From the NCBI RefSeq assembly GCF_051594765.1, contig NZ_JBPPGJ010000001.1, positions 372,001 through 436,000 on the forward strand: a stretch of 64,000 bases of DNA, given 5' to 3'. A program made the position numbers and the translations under genes. Positions 17,298-25,391 of this stretch are shown in pieces. The DNA is from Paenibacillus_AR sp051594765. GTDB lineage: Bacteria; Bacillota; Bacilli; Paenibacillales; NBRC-103111. Each line of letters starts with the position of its first letter. Within the stretch, counting starts at the first letter, position 1. The notes beneath the pieces are model-generated. The model had not been told where the DNA came from. It did not search any database and worked only from the letters and a program-made list of their open reading frames with translations.

Positions 17298-18359
17298 TTA
17301 GTAGATAAACATGGCGTCGCCGAAGCTGAAGAACCGGTATTCCCGCTCTACGGCTTCTTTGTAAGCCCGCAGGATGTTCTCCCGGCCCGCCAGGGCACTG
17401 ACCAGCATGACCAAGGTGGACTTGGGCAGATGGAAGTTCGTCAGCAGCGCATCCACCAGGAGCATGGGCACTCCCGGGTAGATGAAGATGTCGGTCCATC
17501 CGCTGCTGGCCTTGATCTTCCCTTCGGGAAGCTCCGGATCTTGTCGGCTTATGCGCGCCGCCGTCTCCAAGGTTCTGGCGGAGGTGGTTCCTACCGCTAC
17601 GATGCGGCCGCCGGCTGCCCGGGTCTCATTGATGAGCGCCGCCGTGTCTTCCGGCACCTGGTAGAACTCCGCATGCATCTCGTGTCCTTCGATGGTATCC
17701 GCCGATACGGGACGGAAGGTGCCCAGCCCCACATGGAGGGTGACGGATGCCAGACGCACGCCCATCTCTTGGAGCTTGTCCAGATATTCGCGGGTAAAAT
17801 GCAGCCCCGCCGTCGGAGCGGCGGCGGAACCCTCATGCTTGGCGTACACGGTCTGGTACCGCTCCCGGTCCTCCAGCTGCTCCTTGATGTAGGGGGGCAG
17901 CGGCATCTCGCCCAGCCGGTCAAGCAGTTCATTGAAGATGCCCTCGTACAGGAAGCGGACGGTCCGGGCGCCCATCTCCCCCTCCTCCTCCACAACCGCT
18001 CGGAGAAGAGGCTGGCCGGGTGCCCCGCCGAAGTGCACCTCCGTCCCCGTCTTCAGCCGCTTGGCCGGCTTGGCCAAGGTCTCCCAGCGATCCTCGCCCA
18101 GTGACTTCAGCAGAAGCAGCTCCGCCTTGGCTCCCGTATCCGGCTTCGTTCCGAAGAGCCGGGCCGGAATGACCCGGGTGTCATTGACCACCAGCAGGTC
18201 CCCCGGGCGCAAAAAATCAGCCAACTCCTCAAAGCGGCAGTGGCCGATTTCTCCCGTACGCTTATTCAAGGCCAGAAGCCTGGATCCCGTCCGCTCCCGC
18301 AAGGGAGTCTGCGCGATCAGGGCCTCCGGCAGTTCAAAATCAAACAAATCCACATTCAT
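17298..18359 (-). CDS. queA: S-adenosylmethionine:tRNA ribosyltransferase-isomerase
   Basis: It converts tRNA-bound preQ1 to epoxyqueuosine, using SAM as ribosyl donor. The 353-residue protein opens with MNVDLFDFELPEALIAQTPL and carries the family motifs LLVVNDTRVIPARLFG, PTAGLHFT and LHVGLGTFRPV. The start at 18359 is chosen because family members begin there; the open frame upstream (to 18458) lies inside the spoIID-like gene. AAGGA lies about 12 bases before it. It is 8 bases from the upstream gene and followed closely by tgt. Confidence 0.96.
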   Translation of the reverse strand: MNVDLFDFELPEALIAQTPLRERTGSRLLALNKRTGEIGHCRFEELADFLRPGDLLVVNDTRVIPARLFGTKPDTGAKAELLLLKSLGEDRWETLAKPAKRLKTGTEVHFGGAPGQPLLRAVVEEEGEMGARTVRFLYEGIFNELLDRLGEMPLPPYIKEQLEDRERYQTVYAKHEGSAAAPTAGLHFTREYLDKLQEMGVRLASVTLHVGLGTFRPVSADTIEGHEMHAEFYQVPEDTAALINETRAAGGRIVAVGTTSARTLETAARISRQDPELPEGKIKASSGWTDIFIYPGVPMLLVDALLTNFHLPKSTLVMLVSALAGRENILRAYKEAVEREYRFFSFGDAMFIY

Positions 18360-18367
18360 CCGATTGT

Positions 18368-20467
18368 TCAGTCCTTCGTTAAGGTAACCCCTTGGTAATA
18401 GGTGGACAGGATCTTCTTGTAGTCGTATCCCAGCTCCGCGAAGCCCCTCGCCCCCCATTGGGACAGGCCGGCTCCGTGCCCGTTGCCGGTTCCGGTAATC
18501 GTATATTCCGGCGAGGCAGTGCCGTATTCCATCTGCCCGCTGCCGTTCAGCACGAAGTACCCGCTGTCCGGCAGAGCGGCTGTTTGGCCGCCGGCGGATA
18601 CGGCATACAGGGTGCCTCCGGAAGCAACGGAGGTCCTTCCGTTTGCTCCCAATATAGTATACCCTCCGGACCGGTCAATTTCAAACCGGGTGCTGGGCAG
18701 TCCGCCGAGAAGGGTCCGGAAGTTATCGGGCGCCGACAGCTTCAAGGATTTCCCGTTGGCGTTGAGCTCGGTTACCCGCCCGGAATCCCCCCGGGTCTTC
18801 ACCTCCAGGCTCGATAACGGCCCTTGAACCGGAGCCAGACCCAGGCCGGGCAGCTTGTCGTTCATGAGCCGAAGCAGCTCATCCGGCGTATATGGGCCTC
18901 GCGTCCAGCTGTAGGAGTTGGACTCTTGGGCTTCCCCGAATACGATGACGGAATCGCCGGCGTTCAGCTTGGCCACCGGCGGATTGCCGGTATTGTCCAC
19001 ATAAGGGGCGGAACGGGCGTTGACGCCTGCTTCGGTCACTTGATAGATGGCAAGTCCCAAGGCGGTCTTCCGCCCGCTGTCCTTCAGATAGGAGGAGTGG
19101 ACATACGCCACCTGCCCGTCCGGAAGCACCCCGCGCTTCCAGATCGCCTTGTTCTTCGCAGCCCCTTCGTCCGGGCTGGGCACCGTCTTCAAGTACGGCA
19201 GCGCCGTTCCCCAGACGTCGGCTCCCGAGCTGGACATGCCTCCGGAGTTGGCGGAGAAGAAGGCGGTGATGAGCCCGTCCTTGTCGACGAGCACCTCTCC
19301 CGCCGTGGCGTCCACGGCCTGAATGGAGTCGGCGTCCTCGTTGCCGTCATAGACCTGGTCCAGGGTGCTGTCGGAGACGTGGGCGATCTGGTACTTCGTG
19401 CCGGACTTCAGCGCATAGGTCCGGGCCGCAACGGCCTGGGCCTTCAGCGCTTCCGCCGGCCAGCCCTTCCCCATCTCTCCGCTGACGACGGAGTACAGAT
19501 ACTGCTCGAAGGGAAGCTCGTTGATGACGGCCAGCTTGCCGTTATGGACGGACACCTCCATGGCGCCCCGGTAGGTCCGGTTCAGCTTCTCCGCCACGGT
19601 CAGCTCCCCTTCCTTCGGAGCGATCCAGAGCTTGGCTCCTTGGACCGGGACAAGAAGGAGAGGCACAGACGAGCTTCCGTCGGCCGTACCGGTCACATCG
19701 CTCAGCACATTGGCGTAATTGGAGGTATCAGCGGCTGCGGGAGACAGGGCGGGCATCAGCTTCAGCGCCTTCAGCTTGTAAGCCGCCAGCGACTCGGCAT
19801 CCGCCTCGGCTCCGGTCCAGACGGCGTATTGGAGGACGCCGCCGCCATCGATCAGAGCCAGCGAGCTGTCCAAGCCCGCCTGGGCCAGAGCGGTCCGCTG
19901 CTTCTCCGCCTCCGCCAGAGCGGCGTAGGCGCCTGCCTGGAGGCGGAAGGGACCGCCCAGCACCGGCTTCTCCGCCAAGGCGGCCACTGCCGGCAGCTGG
20001 CTGAAGCCTACCAGGGCTTGAGCCGCCGCATCCTTGGTCGGATAGCCTGCGGCGGACACGGTGTAGAGTGTCTTGCCGGAGCGCTGGGAGGCCGTGACAG
20101 TGATGGCGGCGGAGGCGGTCTTCAGCTGATCCGCCAGGGTCTTGGCCTTGGCGTATTCGCCGGTTTCCAGCAAGCGGACCTGGTAACCATCGCCCGCCGC
20201 CCGGAGCTTGCCCGACGGTGCCAGCTCGCCGGGAATCGGCAGTGACGCGGCAGCCGTCTTCAAGGTCAGCGACAGCCCCTTAGGAGAGCTGACGGTGACG
20301 GCGGAGACGGTGGACTTCAGCTTGTTCGCTTCCAGGATCAGTCCCACCCGGATGGTGTCCAGCTTCGGCACGGCCGCTTCCGCCGGTGCAGGGCTGAACG
20401 CCGCCGGGGTGGCAAGGAGGGTCAGGATCAGGGCTACCGCCGCAGTACGGCGGATCGGGTTCGACAT
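18368..20467 (-). CDS. Secreted SpoIID/LytB-domain protein
   Basis: This 699-residue protein begins with a signal peptide (about residues 1-32, ending AEAA). Next come two SPOR-like segments (around 80-160 and 165-230). The SpoIID/LytB domain starts at YRGAMEVSVHNGKLAVINELPFEQYL and contains YSVVSGEMGKGWPAEALKAQAVAARTY. An SH3-like insert (about 470-520) interrupts it before the closing GNGHGAGLSQWGARGFAELG. SpoIID is a lytic transglycosylase that acts during engulfment; LytB is an amidase enhancer. B. subtilis SpoIID is about half this size, so this is a longer paralogue type. Its ATG overlaps the DCC stop by one base (TGATG). Confidence 0.85.
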   Translation of the reverse strand: MSNPIRRTAAVALILTLLATPAAFSPAPAEAAVPKLDTIRVGLILEANKLKSTVSAVTVSSPKGLSLTLKTAAASLPIPGELAPSGKLRAAGDGYQVRLLETGEYAKAKTLADQLKTASAAITVTASQRSGKTLYTVSAAGYPTKDAAAQALVGFSQLPAVAALAEKPVLGGPFRLQAGAYAALAEAEKQRTALAQAGLDSSLALIDGGGVLQYAVWTGAEADAESLAAYKLKALKLMPALSPAAADTSNYANVLSDVTGTADGSSSVPLLLVPVQGAKLWIAPKEGELTVAEKLNRTYRGAMEVSVHNGKLAVINELPFEQYLYSVVSGEMGKGWPAEALKAQAVAARTYALKSGTKYQIAHVSDSTLDQVYDGNEDADSIQAVDATAGEVLVDKDGLITAFFSANSGGMSSSGADVWGTALPYLKTVPSPDEGAAKNKAIWKRGVLPDGQVAYVHSSYLKDSGRKTALGLAIYQVTEAGVNARSAPYVDNTGNPPVAKLNAGDSVIVFGEAQESNSYSWTRGPYTPDELLRLMNDKLPGLGLAPVQGPLSSLEVKTRGDSGRVTELNANGKSLKLSAPDNFRTLLGGLPSTRFEIDRSGGYTILGANGRTSVASGGTLYAVSAGGQTAALPDSGYFVLNGSGQMEYGTASPEYTITGTGNGHGAGLSQWGARGFAELGYDYKKILSTYYQGVTLTKD

Positions 20468-20952
20468 CAGGACGATTCTCCTTTGGTTGTTGATTCGTCT
20501 TGCGGCTCCGAGCGGGCCTGCTGTCCCGGCCGGGCCGGAAGCCGGCAGGCGCCGGTGCTGCAGCCGGCTTCACTCTTCCCGAAGAGCCGGTAGCGGTGCC
20601 GGGCGATGAGCCGGTATACGGCGTCTGTCAGACTCCGCAATCCCGGCACCCGGTACAGCGGAGCCAGCCACGCCAAGGCGGGCACAGTCTGGAGGATCCG
20701 GACCACCGAAGCGGCTCCCCGGTAAACCCGGCCTTGCCCGTCAATCAGGTGCAGCTCGGCAAGAAGCTCCTCCGGGGACGTCCCTGGAGGCAGCTGGGCG
20801 GGATCCGCCGTCTGCAGCGGCTGCATGTGGAGCTGGGCTGTGGTCCGGATGCGGCGGAGCTTCTCCACCGTAGCCAGACAAAGGTTGCATTCTCCGTCAT
20901 ATAACAGGAGCAGCGACTCAGGCTGCTGGGACGCCCGCTTGGTCATGGTCAT
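20467..20952 (-). CDS. DCC-family (DUF393) putative thiol-disulfide oxidoreductase
   Basis: This is a 161-residue protein named for the motif DxxCxxC; here LLLYDGECNLC places the cysteines at residues 22 and 25. A thioredoxin-like fold is predicted for the family, but substrates are unknown. The C-terminus has an extra pair in EAGCSTGACRL followed by a polar tail, which is less common. The start overlaps the ruvB stop by four bases (ATGA) and the stop overlaps the spoIID-like start, so translation is coupled in the operon. Confidence 0.8.
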   Translation of the reverse strand: MTMTKRASQQPESLLLLYDGECNLCLATVEKLRRIRTTAQLHMQPLQTADPAQLPPGTSPEELLAELHLIDGQGRVYRGAASVVRILQTVPALAWLAPLYRVPGLRSLTDAVYRLIARHRYRLFGKSEAGCSTGACRLPARPGQQARSEPQDESTTKGESS

Positions 20953-21956
20953 CCCTTGGGCTCCGGAGGCGTCAGCCCCAGATGGCGGTAGGCCAACGGG
21001 GTTACGGTGCGTCCCCGGGGCGTCCGCTGGATGAAGCCCAGCTGGAGCAGGTACGGCTCATACACGTCCTCGATGGTCTGGCTTTCCTCGCCGATGGTGG
21101 CCGCGATGGTATCGAGCCCGACGGGGCCGCCTTGGAACATGCGGATGATAGACTCCAGCATCTTATGGTCGATGTGGTCCAGACCCTTGTCATCCACCTG
21201 GATCTGGTGGAGCGCCTTGCGGGCCAGCTCCAGCGTGATGATGCCGTCGCCCTTCACCTGAGCGTAATCACGGACCCGCTTCAGGAGCCGGTTGGCGATC
21301 CGGGGCGTTCCCCTGGAGCGCTTGCCGACCTCGCGGGCGGCTTCGCCGATGATCTCGGCGCCCAGAATATCGGAGGTACGGCTGACGATATAGGTCAGCT
21401 CATCCTCCGTGTAATATTCCAGCCGGCTGACGACGCCGAACCGGTCCCGGAGGGGCGCGGACAGCAGGCCGGCCCGGGTGGTGGCCCCGATCAGGGTGAA
21501 CTTCGGCAGGTCCAGCCTCACTGAGCGGGCACTGGGTCCCTTGCCTATAATGATGTCCAGGGCGAAGTCCTCCATGGCCGGATACAGCACCTCCTCCACC
21601 GTCCGGTGCAGCCGGTGGATCTCATCCACGAAGAGAACGTCGCCCTCCTGCAGGTTGGTCAGGATGGCGGCCAGGTCTCCGGGACGCTCGATGGCCGGTC
21701 CGGAGGTGGTCCGGATATTGACGCCCATCTCGTTGGCGATAATGGTGGACAGCGTGGTCTTGCCCAGGCCCGGAGGGCCGTAGAGCAGCACGTGGTCCAG
21801 CGGCTCCCGCCGCTGCTTCGCCGCCTCGATGTACACCTTCAGGTTCTCCTTCACCTGCTGCTGGCCGATATATTCGGATAAGTACCGGGGGCGGAGGCTG
21901 AGCTCCACCGCTTGGTCTTCCATCATAAAATTCGCGGAGATGATCCGATCCTCCAT
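20949..21956 (-). CDS. ruvB: Holliday junction branch-migration helicase RuvB
   Basis: This is the hexameric AAA+ motor of the RuvAB complex. Walker A GPPGLGKTT lies at residues 60-68 and Walker B FVDEIHRL at 109-116. Sensor and arginine-finger regions (SARSVRLDLPKFTLIGATTRAG) and a winged-helix C-terminus with the family ending (FIQRTPRGR) follow. At 335 residues it is standard. It is the third gene of ruvC-ruvA-ruvB, an order shared with many Firmicutes that retain RuvC. Confidence 0.97.
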   Translation of the reverse strand: MEDRIISANFMMEDQAVELSLRPRYLSEYIGQQQVKENLKVYIEAAKQRREPLDHVLLYGPPGLGKTTLSTIIANEMGVNIRTTSGPAIERPGDLAAILTNLQEGDVLFVDEIHRLHRTVEEVLYPAMEDFALDIIIGKGPSARSVRLDLPKFTLIGATTRAGLLSAPLRDRFGVVSRLEYYTEDELTYIVSRTSDILGAEIIGEAAREVGKRSRGTPRIANRLLKRVRDYAQVKGDGIITLELARKALHQIQVDDKGLDHIDHKMLESIIRMFQGGPVGLDTIAATIGEESQTIEDVYEPYLLQLGFIQRTPRGRTVTPLAYRHLGLTPPEPKG

Positions 21957-22026
21957 GCGTGATACCCCCTTCGTTGTTGCGCTTCCTTCATGCGGGCTCG
22001 GGCGGCCCTCCGATCAGCGGACTTCC

Positions 22027-22668
22027 TTAACCGTGGAACAGCGCCTGAAGCCCCAGCTTCACCAGCACGTCCACCGGGTCGCCGTCCTTGGCCTTCTCTT
22101 GCACCTTGGGCCAGACGCGGTCCGTCTCGGCCTCGCTGTAGCCCAGGGCCATCAGCGCTTCCTTCGCCTCGCGCCATGCGGCCGTACCGCCGCCCGGCAT
22201 CCGGAGCTCCGGCTTCGAGGCGGCCGTTGAGCCGCCGAAGGCAGCGGCCGCCGTCACCGCCATCGGCAGGTCGGCCAGCTTATCCTTCAGGTCCAGAATG
22301 ATCCGCTGGGCCGTCTTCTTGCCGATGCCGGGCAGCTTCATCAGGAAGGTTACGTTCTCCTGGTAGATGGCGCCCACCACCTCTTCCGGCCGTCCAGCCG
22401 AAAGGATGCCGATGGCCACCTTGGGCCCGATCCCGCTAACCTCCAGCAGCCTCCGGAACAGGGACTGCTCCTCCCGGGTCTCGAACCCGAAGAGAAGGAT
22501 GGCGTCCTCCCGGACATGGTGATGGATATACAAGGTCAGCTCTTCCTTCTCCTTCGCCGCCAAGGCGTAAGGATTGGCGCAGAATACCCGGTAGCCTACC
22601 CCGTGAACATCCAGCACCGCATAATCCGTATCCGTGAATGCGAGCTTCCCCCGCAGAAAATCGATCAT
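22027..22668 (-). CDS. ruvA: Holliday junction branch-migration protein RuvA
   Basis: RuvA binds the four-way junction and loads RuvB. The 213-residue protein begins MIDFLRGKLAFT, with an OB-fold domain, tandem helix-hairpin-helix motifs (LLEVSGIGPKVAIGIL and LMKLPGIGKKTAQRIILDLKDK), and a C-terminal RuvB-contacting domain (EAKEALMALGYSEAE). Its start overlaps the ruvC stop by four bases (ATGA). The gap to ruvB is 70 bases. Confidence 0.97.
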   Translation of the reverse strand: MIDFLRGKLAFTDTDYAVLDVHGVGYRVFCANPYALAAKEKEELTLYIHHHVREDAILLFGFETREEQSLFRRLLEVSGIGPKVAIGILSAGRPEEVVGAIYQENVTFLMKLPGIGKKTAQRIILDLKDKLADLPMAVTAAAAFGGSTAASKPELRMPGGGTAAWREAKEALMALGYSEAETDRVWPKVQEKAKDGDPVDVLVKLGLQALFHG

Positions 22669-23168
22669 GATCCCGTTACCCCATTTATCTTGTTTAGTAA
22701 GGTGGAGGAATGGGCGTGGCAGATGGCCACCGCCAGCGCGTCCGCCACATCGTCCGGCTTGGGCGCCGCCTGCAGCTTCAGGTACATGCGCACCATCTCC
22801 TGCACCTGCTTCTTCTCTGCCTTGCCGTAGCCGACAATGGCCTGCTTGACCTGCATCGGCGTATACTCCGCCACCGGCAGTCCCTGTTGGACAGCGGCCA
22901 GAATCAGCACCCCCCGCGCCTGGCCCACCGTAAAGGCCGTCGTAACGTTCCGGTTGAAGAACAGCTGCTCCACCGCAACCGCATCCGGCTTGTATTTGTC
23001 TATCAGCTGCACCGCCGCCTCATACACCTGCTTCAGCCGAAGTCCCGGGTCGGTCCCCGCTTCGGTCTGAATGCAGCCGTACTGGACCGGAGTCAGCTTG
23101 CTGCCTTGCTTGTCGATAAAGCCGAACCCGACGATGGCTATCCCCGGGTCGATCCCCAAAATGCGCAC
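22665..23168 (-). CDS. ruvC: Crossover junction endodeoxyribonuclease RuvC
   Basis: It resolves Holliday junctions. Catalytic acidic residues are visible: D7 in RILGIDPG, the glutamate in AVEQLFF, and the aspartates in DDVADALAVAICH. The start is taken as GTG at 23168, with GGGAGAGT about 6-8 bases upstream; this gives 167 residues, typical of the family. The open frame extends to 23222, but there it would overlap the promoter -10 box and has no ribosome binding site. RuvC is absent from B. subtilis (which uses RecU), so its presence is a lineage marker. Confidence 0.95.
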   Translation of the reverse strand: MRILGIDPGIAIVGFGFIDKQGSKLTPVQYGCIQTEAGTDPGLRLKQVYEAAVQLIDKYKPDAVAVEQLFFNRNVTTAFTVGQARGVLILAAVQQGLPVAEYTPMQVKQAIVGYGKAEKKQVQEMVRMYLKLQAAPKPDDVADALAVAICHAHSSTLLNKINGVTGS

Positions 23169-23220
23169 TGGTGACTCTCCCATCCGTCCGACACGCGAAC
23201 ATATGTATTCCTTCTTTGCC

Positions 23221-23229
23221 ATTATAGCA
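23221..23229 (-). promoter_or_regulatory. Extended -10 promoter of the ruvC operon
   Basis: TGCTATAAT on the minus strand is a perfect extended -10 element about 55 bases before the ruvC start. No good -35 box lies 17 bases upstream, as often with extended -10 promoters. Confidence 0.65.
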
Positions 23230-23291
23230 GAAAACCCGGGGGTTGAGTACCGACGCGCGACGCATTTGATCCTTCACCAAATGTGAACTGT

Positions 23292-24509
23292 TCATTGCGG
23301 GACGGAGAGCTCCGGCATCCACTCGAGCATCCGCTTGCGGATGGACTCCCACTCGTCGGCTACCCGCTCCCAATCCTCCTGCTCCAGACGGCTGAAGGGA
23401 ATAACCCGGTAGCAGCTCCAATTGCGGTATCGGTTATAGGTAGGTTGAAAAGCAGGCGCCTCCAGCCGCAGGCTCGGCGGAGCGTCTCCTCTCACCGTCT
23501 TGACGGCCTCCACGGTGGCCATTCCGCCGATCAGCTGGGGCAGCCGATCCTGGGCGGACAGGAAGTTGCCCAAGGAATACATGACGAGGGCTCTTCCTCC
23601 GTTGGGTTTCGGCAGCCATTCCATGGGCTGGATCACATGGGGATGGGTGCCGACGATGATGTCCGCCCCCCACTCCGCCAGCCTCCGAGCCCATTCCCGC
23701 TGACCCGCGGCGGGCAGCTTCTCGTTTTCCACTCCCCAATGCATGGATACCACGACGAAATCCGCCTGCTCCCGGGCCTTCCGGATCTCCTCCGGCATCC
23801 GTTCCATGTCGGGCTTGGCAACCAGGTATGGCTTGCCCTCCGGCACCGGAATTCCGTTGGTGCTCTCCGCATACGCCAGGAAGGCAAATCGGATCCCATC
23901 GGATACCAGAGTCCGGATCCGTCCCCTGTCTTCTTCATCCGTATAGGCGCCCGCACGGGGCATACCTATGGCATCGAGACGTCCGGCGGCGGAACGGATT
24001 CCTTTTTCCCCCCGGTCCATCGTATGATTGTTGGCCATGGTCACCAGATCCACCCCGGCGTCCTTCAGCGCGTCCCCGATCTCGAAGGGGCTGTTGAACA
24101 TGGGGTAGGAGGACAATCCCAAGCCAGCGCCTCCCATAAGACTCTCCTGATTGGCCAGAAGAATCCCGGGCTTGCGGAGAAGCTCCGCCGACGGCTCCAG
24201 CATCGGGTGGAAGTCGTAGCCTCCGTCTGCCGTAGCGGCATCCTGATAGACCGTATTATGCAGCAAAATATCGCCGATCGCCCCCAAGGTCGTCCTATAC
24301 GTGACCGGCTCCGGGACAGGCGTTGGACTCGGAAGCGGTTGGGGGCCAGCAGCCTCTTCCGGCAACGTACCCTGTATGGTTATGCCCGGCCACGGAGATG
24401 GAGCTGCGCTGTCCGGCGGTTGTGCGGAGTCTCTGCCTATCCGGCTCCCCAACCACACTCCTGCCAGCAAGACGGCTAAGCCAACGGCCCCCATCCATCG
24501 TTTTCTCAC
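23292..24509 (-). CDS. CapA-family (PGA_cap) putative metallophosphatase-like protein
   Basis: This is a membrane-anchored extracellular protein of about 405 residues. An N-terminal hydrophobic segment (MGAVGLAVLLAGVWLGS) is followed by a proline-rich linker (PLPSPTPVPEP) and the CapA domain. Visible landmarks are GAIGDILLHNTVY, ANQESLMGG, DLVTMANNHTMDRGEKGI, VVSMHWGVE, GTHPHVIQPMEWL and YSLGNFLSAQ. CapA takes part in poly-gamma-glutamate export or anchoring, but many members outside cap operons have no known role, and no capB/C genes are near. The GTG at 24509 is chosen because AAAGGGGAG lies about 8 bases upstream; the open frame reaches 24539. Confidence 0.8.
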   Translation of the reverse strand: MRKRWMGAVGLAVLLAGVWLGSRIGRDSAQPPDSAAPSPWPGITIQGTLPEEAAGPQPLPSPTPVPEPVTYRTTLGAIGDILLHNTVYQDAATADGGYDFHPMLEPSAELLRKPGILLANQESLMGGAGLGLSSYPMFNSPFEIGDALKDAGVDLVTMANNHTMDRGEKGIRSAAGRLDAIGMPRAGAYTDEEDRGRIRTLVSDGIRFAFLAYAESTNGIPVPEGKPYLVAKPDMERMPEEIRKAREQADFVVVSMHWGVENEKLPAAGQREWARRLAEWGADIIVGTHPHVIQPMEWLPKPNGGRALVMYSLGNFLSAQDRLPQLIGGMATVEAVKTVRGDAPPSLRLEAPAFQPTYNRYRNWSCYRVIPFSRLEQEDWERVADEWESIRKRMLEWMPELSVPQ

Positions 24510-24598
24510 GGCTGTGCTCCCCTTTCCCATATCACTCACTTAAATTACCATATTCAGTAAGATTGGGGTACCCTTTTCACAAAATCGCCCGCTGTCCA

Positions 24599-24638
24599 CA
24601 CAACAACAAAACGGCCTTTCGGCCGTTTTGTTGTTGTG
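24599..24638 (-). terminator. Terminator after bofC
   Basis: An 18-bp perfect stem (GGCCGTTTTGTTGTTGTG and its complement) has a 4-base loop. On the minus strand the right arm is T-rich (TTTTGTTGTTGT). It lies 5 bases past the bofC stop. Confidence 0.8.
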
Positions 24639-24643
24639 CGCTG

Positions 24644-25327
24644 CTACTGCGCATGGCTGCCCGACACGGGCTCGGCATGCTCCGAGGCATATTCGCTGAA
24701 GGTGGACAGCACGGAGTTGTAATCCGCCAGATCGCTGATCCGAATGCCGCTGTACAGCTGGTTCAGAGCGTCCGACGGGAGGCTGCTCTTCATGTGCTGG
24801 ACATCCAGCTGGAAGAAGGTGCGGATGACCCGCTCCTGCTCCGGCACCCCCTCGAATAAAGTCAGGTTGCCGTTCTTATCCATACCGAAATAAGCATTCT
24901 CCCTGCATCGCGGCCCCAGATCCTCCACCCTCTCCGTCAGGTGGATGCGGCCCGATTCGTCCACATTCACCCGGGCCTCCGGATGCTCCTTGCTCAGGCT
25001 GACGATTTCGGCAGCCGGCATGGCTCCCATCTGGCGGATTTCCTCTCCGCATACGTATTCCGTATGCAGATACACCTCCCGGGTGCCGGTGATTCCCTTG
25101 ATGGCTTCCATGGCCTTGGCCGTTGCTTCCTGCGACGGCAGCTCCGGTGCCGCCTCCGCCTGCTTCCATACCGCAGCGGTTCGGGCCTCCGAATCCGACC
25201 GATCCCCGTCCGTCATGAAGGCTGCGGCCATCCCCCCTGCCAGCAGCAGGTAGGCACCGAGAGTCAACCACCGTTTTCTCATCCTTAACCGCCGTTTCAA
25301 CTGTTTGAACAGGTTTGAGAATGTCAC
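24644..25327 (-). CDS. bofC: Intercompartmental signalling factor BofC
   Basis: BofC is a secreted sporulation protein that inhibits the SpoIVB protease and so delays pro-sigma-K processing. The 227-residue protein has an N-terminal membrane segment (around residues 16-36), then the BofC landmarks EVYLHTEYVCGEEIRQMG and DLGPRCRENAYFGMDKNGNLTLF with a C-terminal domain ending near LSTFSEYA. It is longer than the B. subtilis protein at the N-terminus. The GTG at 25327 has AAGGGGAAG upstream; the open frame to 25432 overlaps safA and is not used. It follows safA by 64 bases on the same strand. Confidence 0.82.
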   Translation of the reverse strand: MTFSNLFKQLKRRLRMRKRWLTLGAYLLLAGGMAAAFMTDGDRSDSEARTAAVWKQAEAAPELPSQEATAKAMEAIKGITGTREVYLHTEYVCGEEIRQMGAMPAAEIVSLSKEHPEARVNVDESGRIHLTERVEDLGPRCRENAYFGMDKNGNLTLFEGVPEQERVIRTFFQLDVQHMKSSLPSDALNQLYSGIRISDLADYNSVLSTFSEYASEHAEPVSGSHAQ

Positions 25328-25391
25328 TTTACTTCCCCTTCTTCCGGGTTTTTCTCTAGCTTTCCCAGGCAAGAAGAGGATTATACGACAG

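Noticed and set aside
23169..23222. Upstream ATG start for ruvC
   Set aside because: It overlaps the extended -10 box and lacks a ribosome binding site; the GTG at 23168 fits the family start.
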